From Pauljensenia sp902373545 (GTDB lineage Bacteria > Actinomycetota > Actinomycetes > Actinomycetales > Actinomycetaceae), in assembly GCF_041432775.1 (NCBI RefSeq), contig NZ_JAPWAG010000006.1, positions 58,604-122,603 of the forward strand: a stretch of DNA of 64,000 nucleotides. The letters are read 5' to 3'. Both the position numbers and the translations under genes were made by a program. The notes beneath the pieces are model-generated. The model did not search any database, was not told the DNA's origin, and saw nothing but the letters and a program-made list of their open reading frames with translations. Below, one piece after another: positions 1 through 8,428 of the stretch (positions are counted from its first letter, which is position 1; each line of letters begins with the position of its first letter).

Positions 1-339
1 GATGAGGTCGCCTTCGGCGTCGTCCATGCCCTCCACGCTCATCGCGCCGTGGATGTCGAAGAAGAGGCCATCGAGGGGGCCGGCGGCCGCGAGGCCCTCG
101 AGGATCTCGGCCTTCCACGCGTCGTAGGCGCCGCGCTCGACGACGCCGCCGGGCAGGGCGCGCGAGTGCAGGACGGGGATCCACTCGATCTGGGTGGCCC
201 AGTCCTCGTCGCGCCAATAGAAGCGATCCATGAGTTCCTCGCCGCGCGTGACGATAAAGTCGTCGGCGGTCGAGACGTAGGGCGTGAACGTCGAGGATTC
301 GATGTGAATTCCGGCGACCGCGATGCGGGGCTTCGTCAT
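1..339 (-). CDS. M81 family (MlrC-like) metallohydrolase, N-terminal part, runs off left edge
   Basis: The reading frame runs from ATG at 339 to the window edge (113 residues visible, no stop). It begins MTKPRIAVAGIHIESSTF, the typical start of M81/MlrC proteins, and reaches the family signature around FFDIHGAM...DDAEGD, whose Asp/His are expected zinc ligands. Known family members include microcystinase C and many uncharacterised peptidase-like enzymes next to ABC importers. The start codon overlaps the stop of the ROK regulator gene (ATGA, 336-339), so the two are translationally coupled. Context suggests it acts on the substrate of the divergent importer (inference). The substrate cannot be read from sequence. 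Confidence 0.85.
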   Translation of the reverse strand, partial: MTKPRIAVAGIHIESSTFTPYVSTADDFIVTRGEELMDRFYWRDEDWATQIEWIPVLHSRALPGGVVERGAYDAWKAEILEGLAAAGPLDGLFFDIHGAMSVEGMDDAEGDLI

Positions 340-1484
340 GAGCGATTCTCCTTTGAGATCTTTTGGGGGGTGAGGGTCGACAGGCCCCAGAGCGCGGCGT
401 CACGCCCGGAGCGGGATGATTCGATGACAAGTGCCTCCATGATGGAGGGCAGGCAGGACTGGTGGAGGGCAGCGCGCACGCCGGCGGTGAAGGCGTCGAC
501 GGCGGACAGGGCCCCGCCGAGGATGACTCCCTGGGGGGCCAGGAAGGACACGAGGTGTGCGAGGCTGTGGCCGAGCAGGGTGCCCGCCTGGCGGATGGCG
601 GTGGCCACTTCGGGGATGCCGTCGCGCGCGGCGGCCAGGAGCTGGGCATTGTTCTCGTAGACGAGGCCGGCCTGGGCCAGGTCGACGCGGATCGAGTCCG
701 CTGAGGCGATTGTCTCCAGGCACCCGACGTTGCCGCATTTGCAGGGTCTACCGGCGGCTTCGTCGACGGGGATATGTGAGATGTCCCCGGCCAGGCCGCC
801 TCGTCCGACGAGGGGAACCCCGTCGACGAGGTAGGCGCCGCCGATCGCCGACCCAGCCTTGACGTATATAAGGGTGTCGATGTCGGCCACCCCCTCGAGC
901 CGGCGCCGGTACACCGACTCGCCGATGGCTCCGGCGCGCGCGTCGTTTTCGATGATCGCGGGCAGACCGCAGTGCTTGGCCACGGCCTCGGCGACGTTAA
1001 TGCCATCCCATCCGGGCATGCGGGCGGGGCGGATGACGCGGCTACGCTCGGCGTCGACGGGTCCGGGCACGGCCATGGCGAGGCCACCAACGCGCACGTT
1101 GGCTGCGCCCTCCTGGCGGGAGATTTCCTCCATGACGGTCGCGAGGACGGCCTCGGGGCCGCTGGCGATGTCGACGAGAAGGCTGGTGGCCTTGCCGATA
1201 CCCAGGGTCGGGTCGGTCAGGGCGACGAGGCCGTGGTGGGCTCCCAGCTCAACAAGAGCAAGCGCACCGATGCCTTCCGAGGTCACAAGGCGGCGCGCGC
1301 GGCGCCCACCGGTGGACACCGATTCGTCTGCCTCCGCGATGACCCCGGCCTCGACGAGACGTGAGACGGAGGCAGACACGGTCGAAGCTGCCAGGCCAGT
1401 GTGTTTGACAATGGCGGGCCGAGTGTCCGCCTGACCGGAGCCAATCAGCGTCAACACGGTCTCATCGACATCCATGGTCGCCAT
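336..1484 (-). CDS. ROK family transcriptional regulator
   Basis: 382 residues. Residues ~5-65 form a winged helix-turn-helix (VLTLIGSGQADTRPAIVKHT...ASVSRLVEAG). The rest is the ROK sugar-kinase-like fold, with an N-terminal GALALVELGAHHG strand, a glycine-rich GLAMAVPGPVD segment and the zinc motif CKCGNVGCLE. Proteins of this build (NagC/XylR/Mlc type) usually repress transport and catabolic operons until a sugar or sugar-like ligand binds. The start has a good ribosome-binding site (GGGAGGTG) upstream. It is divergent from the peptide-type ABC importer at 1731 and co-transcribed with the M81 hydrolase, so the likely targets are the 1485-1730 intergenic region and its own promoter (inference). 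Ligand unknown. Confidence 0.92.
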   Translation of the reverse strand: MATMDVDETVLTLIGSGQADTRPAIVKHTGLAASTVSASVSRLVEAGVIAEADESVSTGGRRARRLVTSEGIGALALVELGAHHGLVALTDPTLGIGKATSLLVDIASGPEAVLATVMEEISRQEGAANVRVGGLAMAVPGPVDAERSRVIRPARMPGWDGINVAEAVAKHCGLPAIIENDARAGAIGESVYRRRLEGVADIDTLIYVKAGSAIGGAYLVDGVPLVGRGGLAGDISHIPVDEAAGRPCKCGNVGCLETIASADSIRVDLAQAGLVYENNAQLLAAARDGIPEVATAIRQAGTLLGHSLAHLVSFLAPQGVILGGALSAVDAFTAGVRAALHQSCLPSIMEALVIESSRSGRDAALWGLSTLTPQKISKENRS

Positions 1485-1730
1485 GACACCTCCCAGTTAG
1501 ATTCTTAGTAACCGCTGTGTTACCTGTGCTCAGCGTTGAGGACAGAAACAATTATGCCTCAATAACGAAAGTTTCGTACTTCTTTTTTCGAAAGTCGCCG
1601 TTATTTTTTCGTAACATTCAATATTTTTCTCATTATGGCGACACAGTGTGCGAAACTGTCATATGATGGACACCATCTGGTGGGACCACACTCCCTCAGA
1701 GTCCCTGATCAACGTTGATTTGGAGTAGTC
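1485..1730. promoter_or_regulatory. Divergent promoter region with candidate ROK operators
   Basis: AT-rich intergenic stretch between the divergent regulator and importer genes. It contains the odd palindrome ACGAAA-G-TTTCGT at 1565-1577, the 8-bp palindrome TTTCGAAA at 1586-1593, and AATAACG at 1561-1567 repeated inverted at 1599-1605. Such A/T-flanked dyads are typical ROK operator material; assignment is inference. A GGAG ribosome-binding site precedes the ATG at 1731. Confidence 0.55.
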
Positions 1731-3530
1731 ATGAAGCTCAGCACGAAGCGGTGGATCACCGCGGGCGCGACTCTCGCCATGGTTGCGACCATGGGCCTGT
1801 CCGCCTGTAGCACCAACCGCGGCACCCTCACCTCAGAGACTGGAAAGAACGAGGTCACCATGGCCTCGCGCACTCCGAACTGGATCTTCCCGATCTCAGC
1901 CAAGGGCTACACCCAGGGCGAGAACGGCCAGTTCATCCAGGCGATGTACCGCCCTCTCTTCGCCTACAAGTCCACCTCCGAAACCCCCTACAAGATCAAC
2001 CTGGACAAGTCTCTGGGCACTGTTCCCGAGGTCTCCGAGGACGGTAAGACCTACACCATCAAGCTGCGCGATGACGCCAAGTGGTCCGACGGCACCCCCG
2101 TCTCCACGCGCGACATCGAGTTCTGGTGGAACCTGGTGACCAACAACAAGGACGAGTGGGCCTCCTACAAGGAGGGCTTCTTCCCCGATGGCGCCACGCT
2201 CGACATCAAGGACGAGCACACCTTCTCCATTACGACCGAAGACTCCTTCGCCCCCGCCTGGTTCATTGACAACCAGATCAACAAGGTCGCCCTGCTCCCC
2301 CAGCACGCCTGGGACAAGTCGAGCGCGGACGAGGCCGTCTCCGACATGGACCGCACCCCCGAGGGCGCCCAGGCTGTCTTCGCCTACCTGCAGGGCGAGG
2401 CCAAGAAGCTGTCGTCCTACGCCGACAACCCGCTGTGGCAGACCGTCAACGGCCCCTGGAAGCTCAAGGAATTCACCCCCGAACAGGGCCTGACTCTCGT
2501 CCCCAACGAGAACTACTGGGGCAAGGACAAGCCCCAGATCGACGCTCTGATCTACAAGTCCTTCACCGGTGACGACGCCGAGTTCAACTCCGTGCGCTCG
2601 GGCTCCATCGACTTCGGCTACATCCCTGCCGCGCAGTACAACCAGCGCTCCACCGTCGAAGGCAAGGGCTACAACGTCTTCCTGTGGCCCGGCAACTCCA
2701 TCACCTACCTGGCGCTGAACTTCGCCCCCCAGGCTCCCGCCTCGAAGTACATCAACCAGAAGTACATCCGCCAGGCGATGCAGCAGCTCATCGACCAGCC
2801 GACCCTGTCTCAGAAGATCTGGTCCGGCACCGCCTCCCCGACGTGTGGCCCCGTGCCCATGGCAGCGGATAAGGTCGGCACCACCGAGGGTTGCGTCTAC
2901 TCCTTCAACCCCGATGCTGCCAAGAAGCTCCTGGAGGACCACGGCTGGAAGGTCGTGCCCGACGGTGAGAGCACCTGCGAGAACCCCGGCACCGGCGAGG
3001 GCCAGTGCGGCGAGGGCATCGAGGCCGGCGACAAGCTGAGCTTCAAGCTCGTCTCCCAGTCTGGCTTCGTCTCCACGCACCAGATGTTCGAGGAGATCAT
3101 CTCCCAGTTCGGCAAGCTTGGCATCAAGATCGATATGAGCGAGGTTCCGGACTCGGTGGGTGCCTCGCAGGCATGCAGTGACGAGTCCCCCTGCACCTGG
3201 GACCTGTCCTTCTTCGGCTCCCAGACCTCGTGGGGCTTCCCGATCTACGCCTCCGGCGAGCGTCTCTTCGCCACTGACGCCCCCGTCAACCTCGGCCAGT
3301 ACTCCAACCCCGAGGCCGACAAGCTGATCGTCGAGTCGACCCGCTCCTCCGAGCCTGACGCTCTCCAGGCCTACAACGACTTCCTCGCGGAGGACCTCCC
3401 CGTTCTGTGGATGCCCAACCCGTACTACCAGATCACCGCTGTGAAGAATACGCTCAACCTGGGCGAGCTCGACGCAACGGGCGACACCTGGCCCGAGGAT
3501 TGGTCGTGGAAGACCGACGAGGCTAAGTAA
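1731..3530 (+). CDS. ABC importer substrate-binding lipoprotein, family 5 (peptide type)
   Basis: 599 residues. The signal peptide ends in the lipobox LSAC with Cys26 as the lipidated residue, so it is tethered outside the membrane. The body matches the SBP_bac_5 (OppA/DppA) fold: an early YRPLFAY segment, TYTIKLRDDAKWSDG, the NENYWG motif and a C-terminal lobe with a 'LPVLWMPNPYY' stretch. Family members bind oligopeptides, dipeptides, nickel complexes or oligosaccharides. An unusually Cys-containing insert (residues ~380-480, several Cys in a Gly/Glu-rich loop) could hold disulfides. It is the first gene of a four-gene importer operon and is separated from the permeases by a strong hairpin. 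Confidence 0.93.
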   Translation: MKLSTKRWITAGATLAMVATMGLSACSTNRGTLTSETGKNEVTMASRTPNWIFPISAKGYTQGENGQFIQAMYRPLFAYKSTSETPYKINLDKSLGTVPEVSEDGKTYTIKLRDDAKWSDGTPVSTRDIEFWWNLVTNNKDEWASYKEGFFPDGATLDIKDEHTFSITTEDSFAPAWFIDNQINKVALLPQHAWDKSSADEAVSDMDRTPEGAQAVFAYLQGEAKKLSSYADNPLWQTVNGPWKLKEFTPEQGLTLVPNENYWGKDKPQIDALIYKSFTGDDAEFNSVRSGSIDFGYIPAAQYNQRSTVEGKGYNVFLWPGNSITYLALNFAPQAPASKYINQKYIRQAMQQLIDQPTLSQKIWSGTASPTCGPVPMAADKVGTTEGCVYSFNPDAAKKLLEDHGWKVVPDGESTCENPGTGEGQCGEGIEAGDKLSFKLVSQSGFVSTHQMFEEIISQFGKLGIKIDMSEVPDSVGASQACSDESPCTWDLSFFGSQTSWGFPIYASGERLFATDAPVNLGQYSNPEADKLIVESTRSSEPDALQAYNDFLAEDLPVLWMPNPYYQITAVKNTLNLGELDATGDTWPEDWSWKTDEAK

Positions 3531-3551
3531 GCGCTCATCCCACCGCCTCAC

Positions 3552-3595
3552 GGGGCAGGCGCCCGCACCCGCTCTCGCGCGCGGGCGCCTGCCCC
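3552..3595 (+). terminator. Strong hairpin between binding-protein and permease genes (attenuator-like)
   Basis: Perfect 15-bp stem: GGGGCAGGCGCCCGC at 3552-3566 pairs with 3581-3595, loop 14 nt, no long U tract. It lies 22 bp after the lipoprotein stop and 18 bp before the permease start. Hairpins here are known to cause partial termination or mRNA 3'-end protection, giving an excess of binding protein. Confidence 0.75.
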
Positions 3596-3613
3596 CTTAC
3601 TGTGGAGTTCGCA

Positions 3614-4573
3614 ATGTTGCAATTCATCCTCAAACGCCTCGGCCAGGCAGTCGTCGTCGTCTTCCTGGTCACCATCATCACCTTCGTCCTTCTCCAGTCC
3701 CAGCCGGGCGGTGCCGCCCGTGCGGCCCTGGGCAAGGACGCGACGAAAGAACAGCTCGCGGCCTTCGACCACGAAAACGGATACGACCGACCGATCCCCG
3801 AGCAGTACGTCACCTACCTCAACAAGATCGCGCATGGCGACTTCGGCTACTCCTACCAGCACAACCAGTCCGTCAACGAGCTGCTGGCCGCCCGCCTCCC
3901 GCGCACCATCTTCCTCTCCCTGCTGTCCACCATCCTCGCCCTAATCATCGCTATTCCCCTGGGTGTGTGGCAGGCGGTGAAGAGAAACAAACCACCGGAC
4001 TACATCGTGACGATCGCGTGTCTGCTGGCCTACTCGACGCCAATCTTCTTCGCGGGCCTGATCCTCATCGTCCTCTTCTCTCAGGTGTGGCCGATCCTTC
4101 CCAATGACGCTCCGCAGGGCCAGAACCTGTCCGTTATGTGGGAGCAGTGGGATCACCTGGTTTTGCCCGTCTGCGCGCTCTCGGTCGGCACGATCGCCGC
4201 CTACGCCCGCTACGTACGCTCCTCCATGGTGGACAACCTCAACGAGCAGTACGTGCGCACCGCGCGCGCCAAGGGCCTATCGGAGTTCCGCGTGGTCTTC
4301 GTGCACACCCTGCGCAACGCCATGTTCCCCGTCATCACCATGATCGGCCTGTACATTCCCGCGATGTTCTGTGGCGCCCTCGTTATCGAGACGCTGTTTA
4401 ACTTCAACGGCATGGGCTACCTCTACTACCAGGCGACCGGCCGACGCGACTACCCGATCCTCCTGGGCGTGGCCCTGATCGTCTCCTTCGCAACGGTCAT
4501 CGGCGCACTCCTGGCGGACTTCCTCTACGCCCTGGCTGATCCCCGCATCCGACTGGCAGGACGATCGAAATGA
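3614..4573 (+). CDS. ABC importer permease, DppB/OppB type
   Basis: 319 residues from the ATG at 3614, chosen because GGAG at 3604-3607 is well spaced from it; a GTG at 3602 would overlap that site. The protein opens with the usual MLQFILKRLGQAV cytoplasmic start and first membrane helix, then about five more helices. The EAA loop, which docks the ATPase, is visible as EQYVRTARAKGLSE followed by HTLRNAMFPV. Its partner is the permease at 4570, whose start codon overlaps this stop (ATGA). Confidence 0.95.
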   Translation: MLQFILKRLGQAVVVVFLVTIITFVLLQSQPGGAARAALGKDATKEQLAAFDHENGYDRPIPEQYVTYLNKIAHGDFGYSYQHNQSVNELLAARLPRTIFLSLLSTILALIIAIPLGVWQAVKRNKPPDYIVTIACLLAYSTPIFFAGLILIVLFSQVWPILPNDAPQGQNLSVMWEQWDHLVLPVCALSVGTIAAYARYVRSSMVDNLNEQYVRTARAKGLSEFRVVFVHTLRNAMFPVITMIGLYIPAMFCGALVIETLFNFNGMGYLYYQATGRRDYPILLGVALIVSFATVIGALLADFLYALADPRIRLAGRSK

Positions 4574-5469
4574 CCACAGCAACCGCAACCCCCGCCGCGC
4601 CGGCGAAGGCGCGCACAGCCCGCAAGTCGACGAAGCTCCAGGGCCTGCAGGTTTTCATGGAGAACAGGCTCGCCGTCTTCGGCGTGTTCCTGCTGCTGAT
4701 CCTGCTGGCCTTCTCCTTCATCGGCCCCATGTTCTACGTGACCGATCAGGTTCACACCGACCTGTCGATCTCGGCACTGCCTCCCTCATCCGAGCATCCG
4801 CTGGGCACCGATATGGTCGGATACGACCAGCTCGGCCGCCTCATGAAGGGCGGACAGACCTCGATCATCGTCGGCCTCTTCGCCGGCATTATCGCGACCA
4901 CGATCGGTACCCTGTACGGCGCGATCGCGGGCTTTATTGGAGGCTGGGTCGACGCAGTCATGATGCGTATCGTTGACGCGCTCATGTCCGTGCCCGTCCT
5001 GTTCCTCTTCATGCTCATCGCCACGATGGTCCCCCCGACGGTCCCCGTCCTGATCATCATCATGTCGGCGCTGTCCTGGCTGGGCACGTCCCGACTGATT
5101 CGAGGCGAAGCCCTGTCCCTGCGCACCCGCGAGTATGTCGTCGCGATGCGCGGTATGGGCGGGTCGATGCCCCGGGCGATCCGCACGCACATCGTGCGTA
5201 ACACAATTGGTACCGTCATTGTCAACGCGACCTTCCAGGTCGCCGACGCAGTCCTCTACGTCGCCTACCTGTCCTTCCTTGGCCTGGGCGCGCAGCCTCC
5301 CGCTACCGACTGGGGAGCCATGCTCTCCAACAGCCAGTCGCACGTGTACTCGGGCAACTGGTGGCTGCTCTACCCGCCGGGCGTCCTCATCATCATCCTG
5401 GTCTTGTCGTTCAACTTTATCGGCGACGGCCTGCGTGACGCCTTCGAAGTTCGACTGCGCAAGAGGTGA
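4570..5469 (+). CDS. ABC importer permease, DppC/OppC type
   Basis: 299 residues. A ~30-residue basic cytoplasmic N-terminus is followed by a first helix (LAVFGVFLLLILLAFSFIG), a short periplasm-side loop with the conserved HPLGTD motif, and the five-helix BPD_transp_1 domain. The EAA loop reads REYVVAMRGMGGSMPRAI. It forms a heterodimer with the upstream DppB-type subunit. Its start overlaps the preceding stop, and its own stop overlaps the Shine-Dalgarno region of the ATPase gene, so the three are one translational unit. Confidence 0.95.
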   Translation: MTTATATPAAPAKARTARKSTKLQGLQVFMENRLAVFGVFLLLILLAFSFIGPMFYVTDQVHTDLSISALPPSSEHPLGTDMVGYDQLGRLMKGGQTSIIVGLFAGIIATTIGTLYGAIAGFIGGWVDAVMMRIVDALMSVPVLFLFMLIATMVPPTVPVLIIIMSALSWLGTSRLIRGEALSLRTREYVVAMRGMGGSMPRAIRTHIVRNTIGTVIVNATFQVADAVLYVAYLSFLGLGAQPPATDWGAMLSNSQSHVYSGNWWLLYPPGVLIIILVLSFNFIGDGLRDAFEVRLRKR

Positions 5470-5477
5470 GAAGAACT

Positions 5478-7538
5478 ATGGCTAACACTCCGCTCCTGGA
5501 CATCCGGGACCTCCACACCGATATTGAGATCCGCTCCGGCGTGGTCCACGCACTCTCCGGCGTCGACCTGCACGTGAACCCGGGCGAAACCCTGGGCATC
5601 GTGGGCGAGTCTGGCTCCGGCAAGACGATGACTGCGCTGTCCCTCATGGGACTGCTCCCCCAAGGGGGCCGGGTCTCCTCCGGACAGATCATTCTGGACG
5701 GTCAGGACCTGACGAAACTGCCCCTGAAGGACAAGCGCAAGCTGCGCGGCACAAAGGTCGGCATGATCTTCCAGGATCCGCTGACCTCGCTGAACCCGAC
5801 CATGAAGATCGGCCTGCAGGTGTGTGAGCCGCTGCGCGTGCACGAGGGGCTCTCGAAGAAGGAGGCGCTTGAGCGCGCCGTTGAGATTCTTCGACGCGTG
5901 GGCATGCCCCGCCCCGAGGTGGTCATCAACAACTACCCGCACCAGCTCTCGGGCGGTATGCGTCAGCGCGTCATGATTGCCATGGCTCTCGTGTGCAAGC
6001 CGCGCATCCTGATCGCGGACGAGCCCACAACGGCTCTGGACGTGACGACGCAGATGCAGATCCTCGATCTCATCGACGAGCTGCGCGACGAGTACCAGAT
6101 GGGCGTCATCCTCATCACCCACGACCTGGGCGTCGTCGCCGGTCACACGGATCGCGTGGCCGTCATGTACGCCGGGCGCATCGTGGAGACGGCCCCGACG
6201 AAGACTCTCTTCACGGAGCCCAGGCACCGCTACACGAGCTCGCTCATGGCTGCCCTGCCCGAGCGTGCTTTGGCAGCGGGCACCAAGCTCTTCTCGATTC
6301 CGGGTGCTCCCCCGTCGCTGACGAACCTGCCGGTGGGCTGCCGCTTCGCCAAGCGCTGCCTGTGGGCCACCCCGGAGTGCCTGGAGCGCTACCCGGACCT
6401 GACCGCGGAGGGCACGCACTCATTCTCGTGCTTCCACCCCGTCCAGGATGGCGACGAGTCCCCTGCGGATCTGCAGGCCAAGCTTGACGCGGACAAGGCC
6501 GGGGACGAGGCCGTGGCACAGACCGTCCCGACGGTGTCCTCGCATGTTCTGCTGGACGTCAAGGAGGCCTCGCGCGAGTACGAGTCGGCGGGGTCCGGCT
6601 TCTTCAAGCGCGACAAGGGCGTCGTCTCCGCCGTGGACCGTGTGTCCATCACGGTGCGCAAGGGCGAGACCTACGGCCTGGTGGGCGAGTCCGGTTGTGG
6701 CAAGTCGACGATGGGCCGCCTCATCGCGGGTCTCGAGCCGCCCTCGGGCGGTGCCATTGAGCTGGAAGGGCGCGACCTGGCCACGCTCAAGGGCCGCGAC
6801 GCAGTGCGCATTCACCGCGACGTGCAGATGATGTTCCAGGACTCCTACGCGGCGATGGATCCGCGCATGCGCATCGACCAGATTCTCGCCGAGCCCATGA
6901 GCATCCAAAAGACAGGTAGTAAGCGGCAGATCGCCGAGCGCATCATGGATATCATCGAGCAGGTTGGCCTGACCGAGGAGATCCTGGATCGCTACCCGCA
7001 CGAGTTCTCGGGCGGCCAGCTCCAGCGCATCGGTTTTGCTCGTTCGCTGACTCTGGCGCCGGACCTCATCGTGGCGGACGAGCCGGTCTCGGCACTGGAC
7101 GTGTCCGTCCAGGCGCAGGTCCTCAACCTCATGAAGGATTTGCAGGCTGAGCTCGGGCTGTCCTACCTGTTCATCAGCCACGACCTGGCGGTGGTTCAGT
7201 ACATGGCGGACCGTATCGGCGTCATGTACCTGGGTCGCATCGTCGAGGAGGGACCGGCGAAGGAGGTGGTCGAGAACCCGAAGCATCCCTACACGAAGGC
7301 GCTCATCGACTCGATCCCCGTGCCCGACCCCGAGCACTCCCACGACGAGCGGACAATCAAGCTGGAGGGCGAGCCTCCTAGCGCCGTCAACCCGCCCGAG
7401 GGGTGCCGTTTCCGTCCGCGCTGCCCCTTCGCCGGCGAGGAGTGCAAGGTCCAGCCAGTCCTGACGGATGAGCGTCATCGCGTGGCCTGCCACCACCCGC
7501 TGCTTCAGATCCGACCGAAGGAAGAGGTGGGAGCGTAA
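5478..7538 (+). CDS. Fused double ABC ATPase of the peptide-type importer (DppD-DppF fusion)
   Basis: 686 residues from the ATG at 5478, which has AGGTGAG 8 nt upstream; a GTG at 5466 would overlap the preceding gene without a site of its own. Two complete nucleotide-binding domains are present. The first has Walker A GESGSGKT (43-50), signature LSGGMRQR (from 157) and Walker B ILIADEPTTALD. The second has Walker A GESGCGKS (from 403), signature FSGGQLQR (from 510) and Walker B LIVADEPVSALD. Each carries an oligopeptide-type C-terminal extension with a Cys cluster (CRFAKRCLW...C...C and CRFRPRCPF...C...C), known in OppD/DppD proteins to bind an iron-sulfur cluster. This fusion is common in actinobacteria. 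It completes the importer. Confidence 0.95.
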   Translation: MANTPLLDIRDLHTDIEIRSGVVHALSGVDLHVNPGETLGIVGESGSGKTMTALSLMGLLPQGGRVSSGQIILDGQDLTKLPLKDKRKLRGTKVGMIFQDPLTSLNPTMKIGLQVCEPLRVHEGLSKKEALERAVEILRRVGMPRPEVVINNYPHQLSGGMRQRVMIAMALVCKPRILIADEPTTALDVTTQMQILDLIDELRDEYQMGVILITHDLGVVAGHTDRVAVMYAGRIVETAPTKTLFTEPRHRYTSSLMAALPERALAAGTKLFSIPGAPPSLTNLPVGCRFAKRCLWATPECLERYPDLTAEGTHSFSCFHPVQDGDESPADLQAKLDADKAGDEAVAQTVPTVSSHVLLDVKEASREYESAGSGFFKRDKGVVSAVDRVSITVRKGETYGLVGESGCGKSTMGRLIAGLEPPSGGAIELEGRDLATLKGRDAVRIHRDVQMMFQDSYAAMDPRMRIDQILAEPMSIQKTGSKRQIAERIMDIIEQVGLTEEILDRYPHEFSGGQLQRIGFARSLTLAPDLIVADEPVSALDVSVQAQVLNLMKDLQAELGLSYLFISHDLAVVQYMADRIGVMYLGRIVEEGPAKEVVENPKHPYTKALIDSIPVPDPEHSHDERTIKLEGEPPSAVNPPEGCRFRPRCPFAGEECKVQPVLTDERHRVACHHPLLQIRPKEEVGA

Positions 7539-7570
7539 GCAGATAGTCCTTCATGCGAACTCCAAGGGAC

Positions 7571-7600
7571 GCCCCCGGCCCGAGTCTTCGGGCCGGGGGC
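7571..7600 (+). terminator. Terminator of the ABC importer operon
   Basis: GCCCCCGGCCCG at 7571-7582 pairs perfectly with 7589-7600 around a 6-nt loop, 32 bp after the ATPase stop. Confidence 0.85.
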
Positions 7601-7630
7601 AACGTGTACGCGCGACAGGGCGCGCATGCG

Positions 7631-7662
7631 TGCGGGGCACGACCGATCGGTCGCGCCCCGCA
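7631..7662 (-). terminator. Terminator of the HU gene
   Basis: TGCGGGGC (7631-7638) pairs with 7655-7662, and the inner CGACC (7640-7644) with GGTCG (7649-7653), giving a nearly continuous stem just past the HU stop. It can serve either strand. Confidence 0.7.
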
Positions 7663-7683
7663 GTGTTGCTGTGGGTCAGCGCG

Positions 7684-7965
7684 TCACTTGGAGACGGCCT
7701 TCTTCAGCGTGGAGCCGGCGGAGAGCTTCACGCCGTAGCCCGCGGGAATCTTGATCTCTTCGCCGGTGCGGGGGTTGCGGCCGGTGCGGGCGGCGCGCTC
7801 GACGCGCTCGACGGAGAGGAGACCGGTGACCTTGACGGCCTCGCCCTTAGCCAGGGACTCAACGAGGACGGCCTGGAAGGCGGCCAGGGCCTCGTCGGCC
7901 TTCGCCTTGGTCAGGTCGGCACGTTCGGCAATCTGAGCGACAAGCTCGGTACGGTTCACGGACAT
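7684..7965 (-). CDS. hup: HU family nucleoid DNA-binding protein
   Basis: 93 residues, the usual length of a short HU subunit. MSVNRTELVAQIAERADLTK is the canonical alpha-helical dimerisation start, and the beta-arm signature GRNPRTGEEIKIPA is present. There is no Lys/Ala-rich C-terminal tail like that of mycobacterial or streptomycete HupB/HupS, so this is the simple bacterial form. It bends and compacts DNA as a homodimer. It is monocistronic: terminator at 7631-7662 and a palindrome-rich promoter region upstream. Confidence 0.97.
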   Translation of the reverse strand: MSVNRTELVAQIAERADLTKAKADEALAAFQAVLVESLAKGEAVKVTGLLSVERVERAARTGRNPRTGEEIKIPAGYGVKLSAGSTLKKAVSK

Positions 7966-8363
7966 TGAGAAACCTCATTCCTGTTCGTTCTTTGGTTACC
8001 ACTTTCGTGGCCACGAATGAAACAGTACGAAATCTCTGGCGATTTCGCCGAGTTTAGGGCCATATTTCGCGGATTTCACGAAAAATTCCCGATTTTCAGC
8101 CCAAATACGTCCATTTCTGTTATGTAGATCACACAAACTTTCCAGCTGTTCAGCACCCGCGCATCCTCAAACACGCCATTACCGGCATATTTTTCGGTAA
8201 CGCCAGGCGTGCACGGACCCCGCGTTTGCGCCGTCGGCACAGCGATGACAAACCTGGCTCCCACCCGACGCTCATCCCGACGAGCCAGCCACGGCCTCGG
8301 GACCACACGAGTCCCTCACATGGGCATAAGCCCCGCTCCCCTACGTAATGTTTTACGATAATC
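7966..8363. promoter_or_regulatory. Divergent intergenic region, HU / NCS2 permease
   Basis: About 460 bp (including the hairpin below) without a credible gene. A perfect 14-bp palindrome TTCGTGGCCACGAA sits at 8004-8017, and CGAAATC (8028-8034) is repeated inverted at 8041-8047. Both lie in the likely HU promoter and could be autoregulatory or HU-related sites (inference). The stretch 8060-8130 is AT-rich. I looked for a purine-riboswitch core ahead of the permease and did not find one. Confidence 0.45.
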
Positions 8364-8393
8364 ATGCCTTCTCGATACCGACGCTGAAGGCAT
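8364..8393 (+). promoter_or_regulatory. Leader hairpin upstream of NCS2 permease
   Basis: ATGCCTTC (8364-8371) pairs with GAAGGCAT (8386-8393), loop 14 nt, ending 35 nt before the permease start; the AGGAG ribosome-binding site follows at about 8417. Possibly an mRNA stabiliser or attenuator. Confidence 0.4.
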
Positions 8394-8428
8394 CCCTTCA
8401 CACATGAATATAGGTTCAGGAGACACGC

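Noticed and set aside
1896..3551. Minus-strand 551-codon frame opposite the binding-protein gene
   Set aside because: Shadow of the lipoprotein gene; no start context or motifs.
8060..8428. Purine riboswitch ahead of the NCS2 permease
   Set aside because: Only a simple hairpin is present; the conserved purine-aptamer junction sequences were not found.
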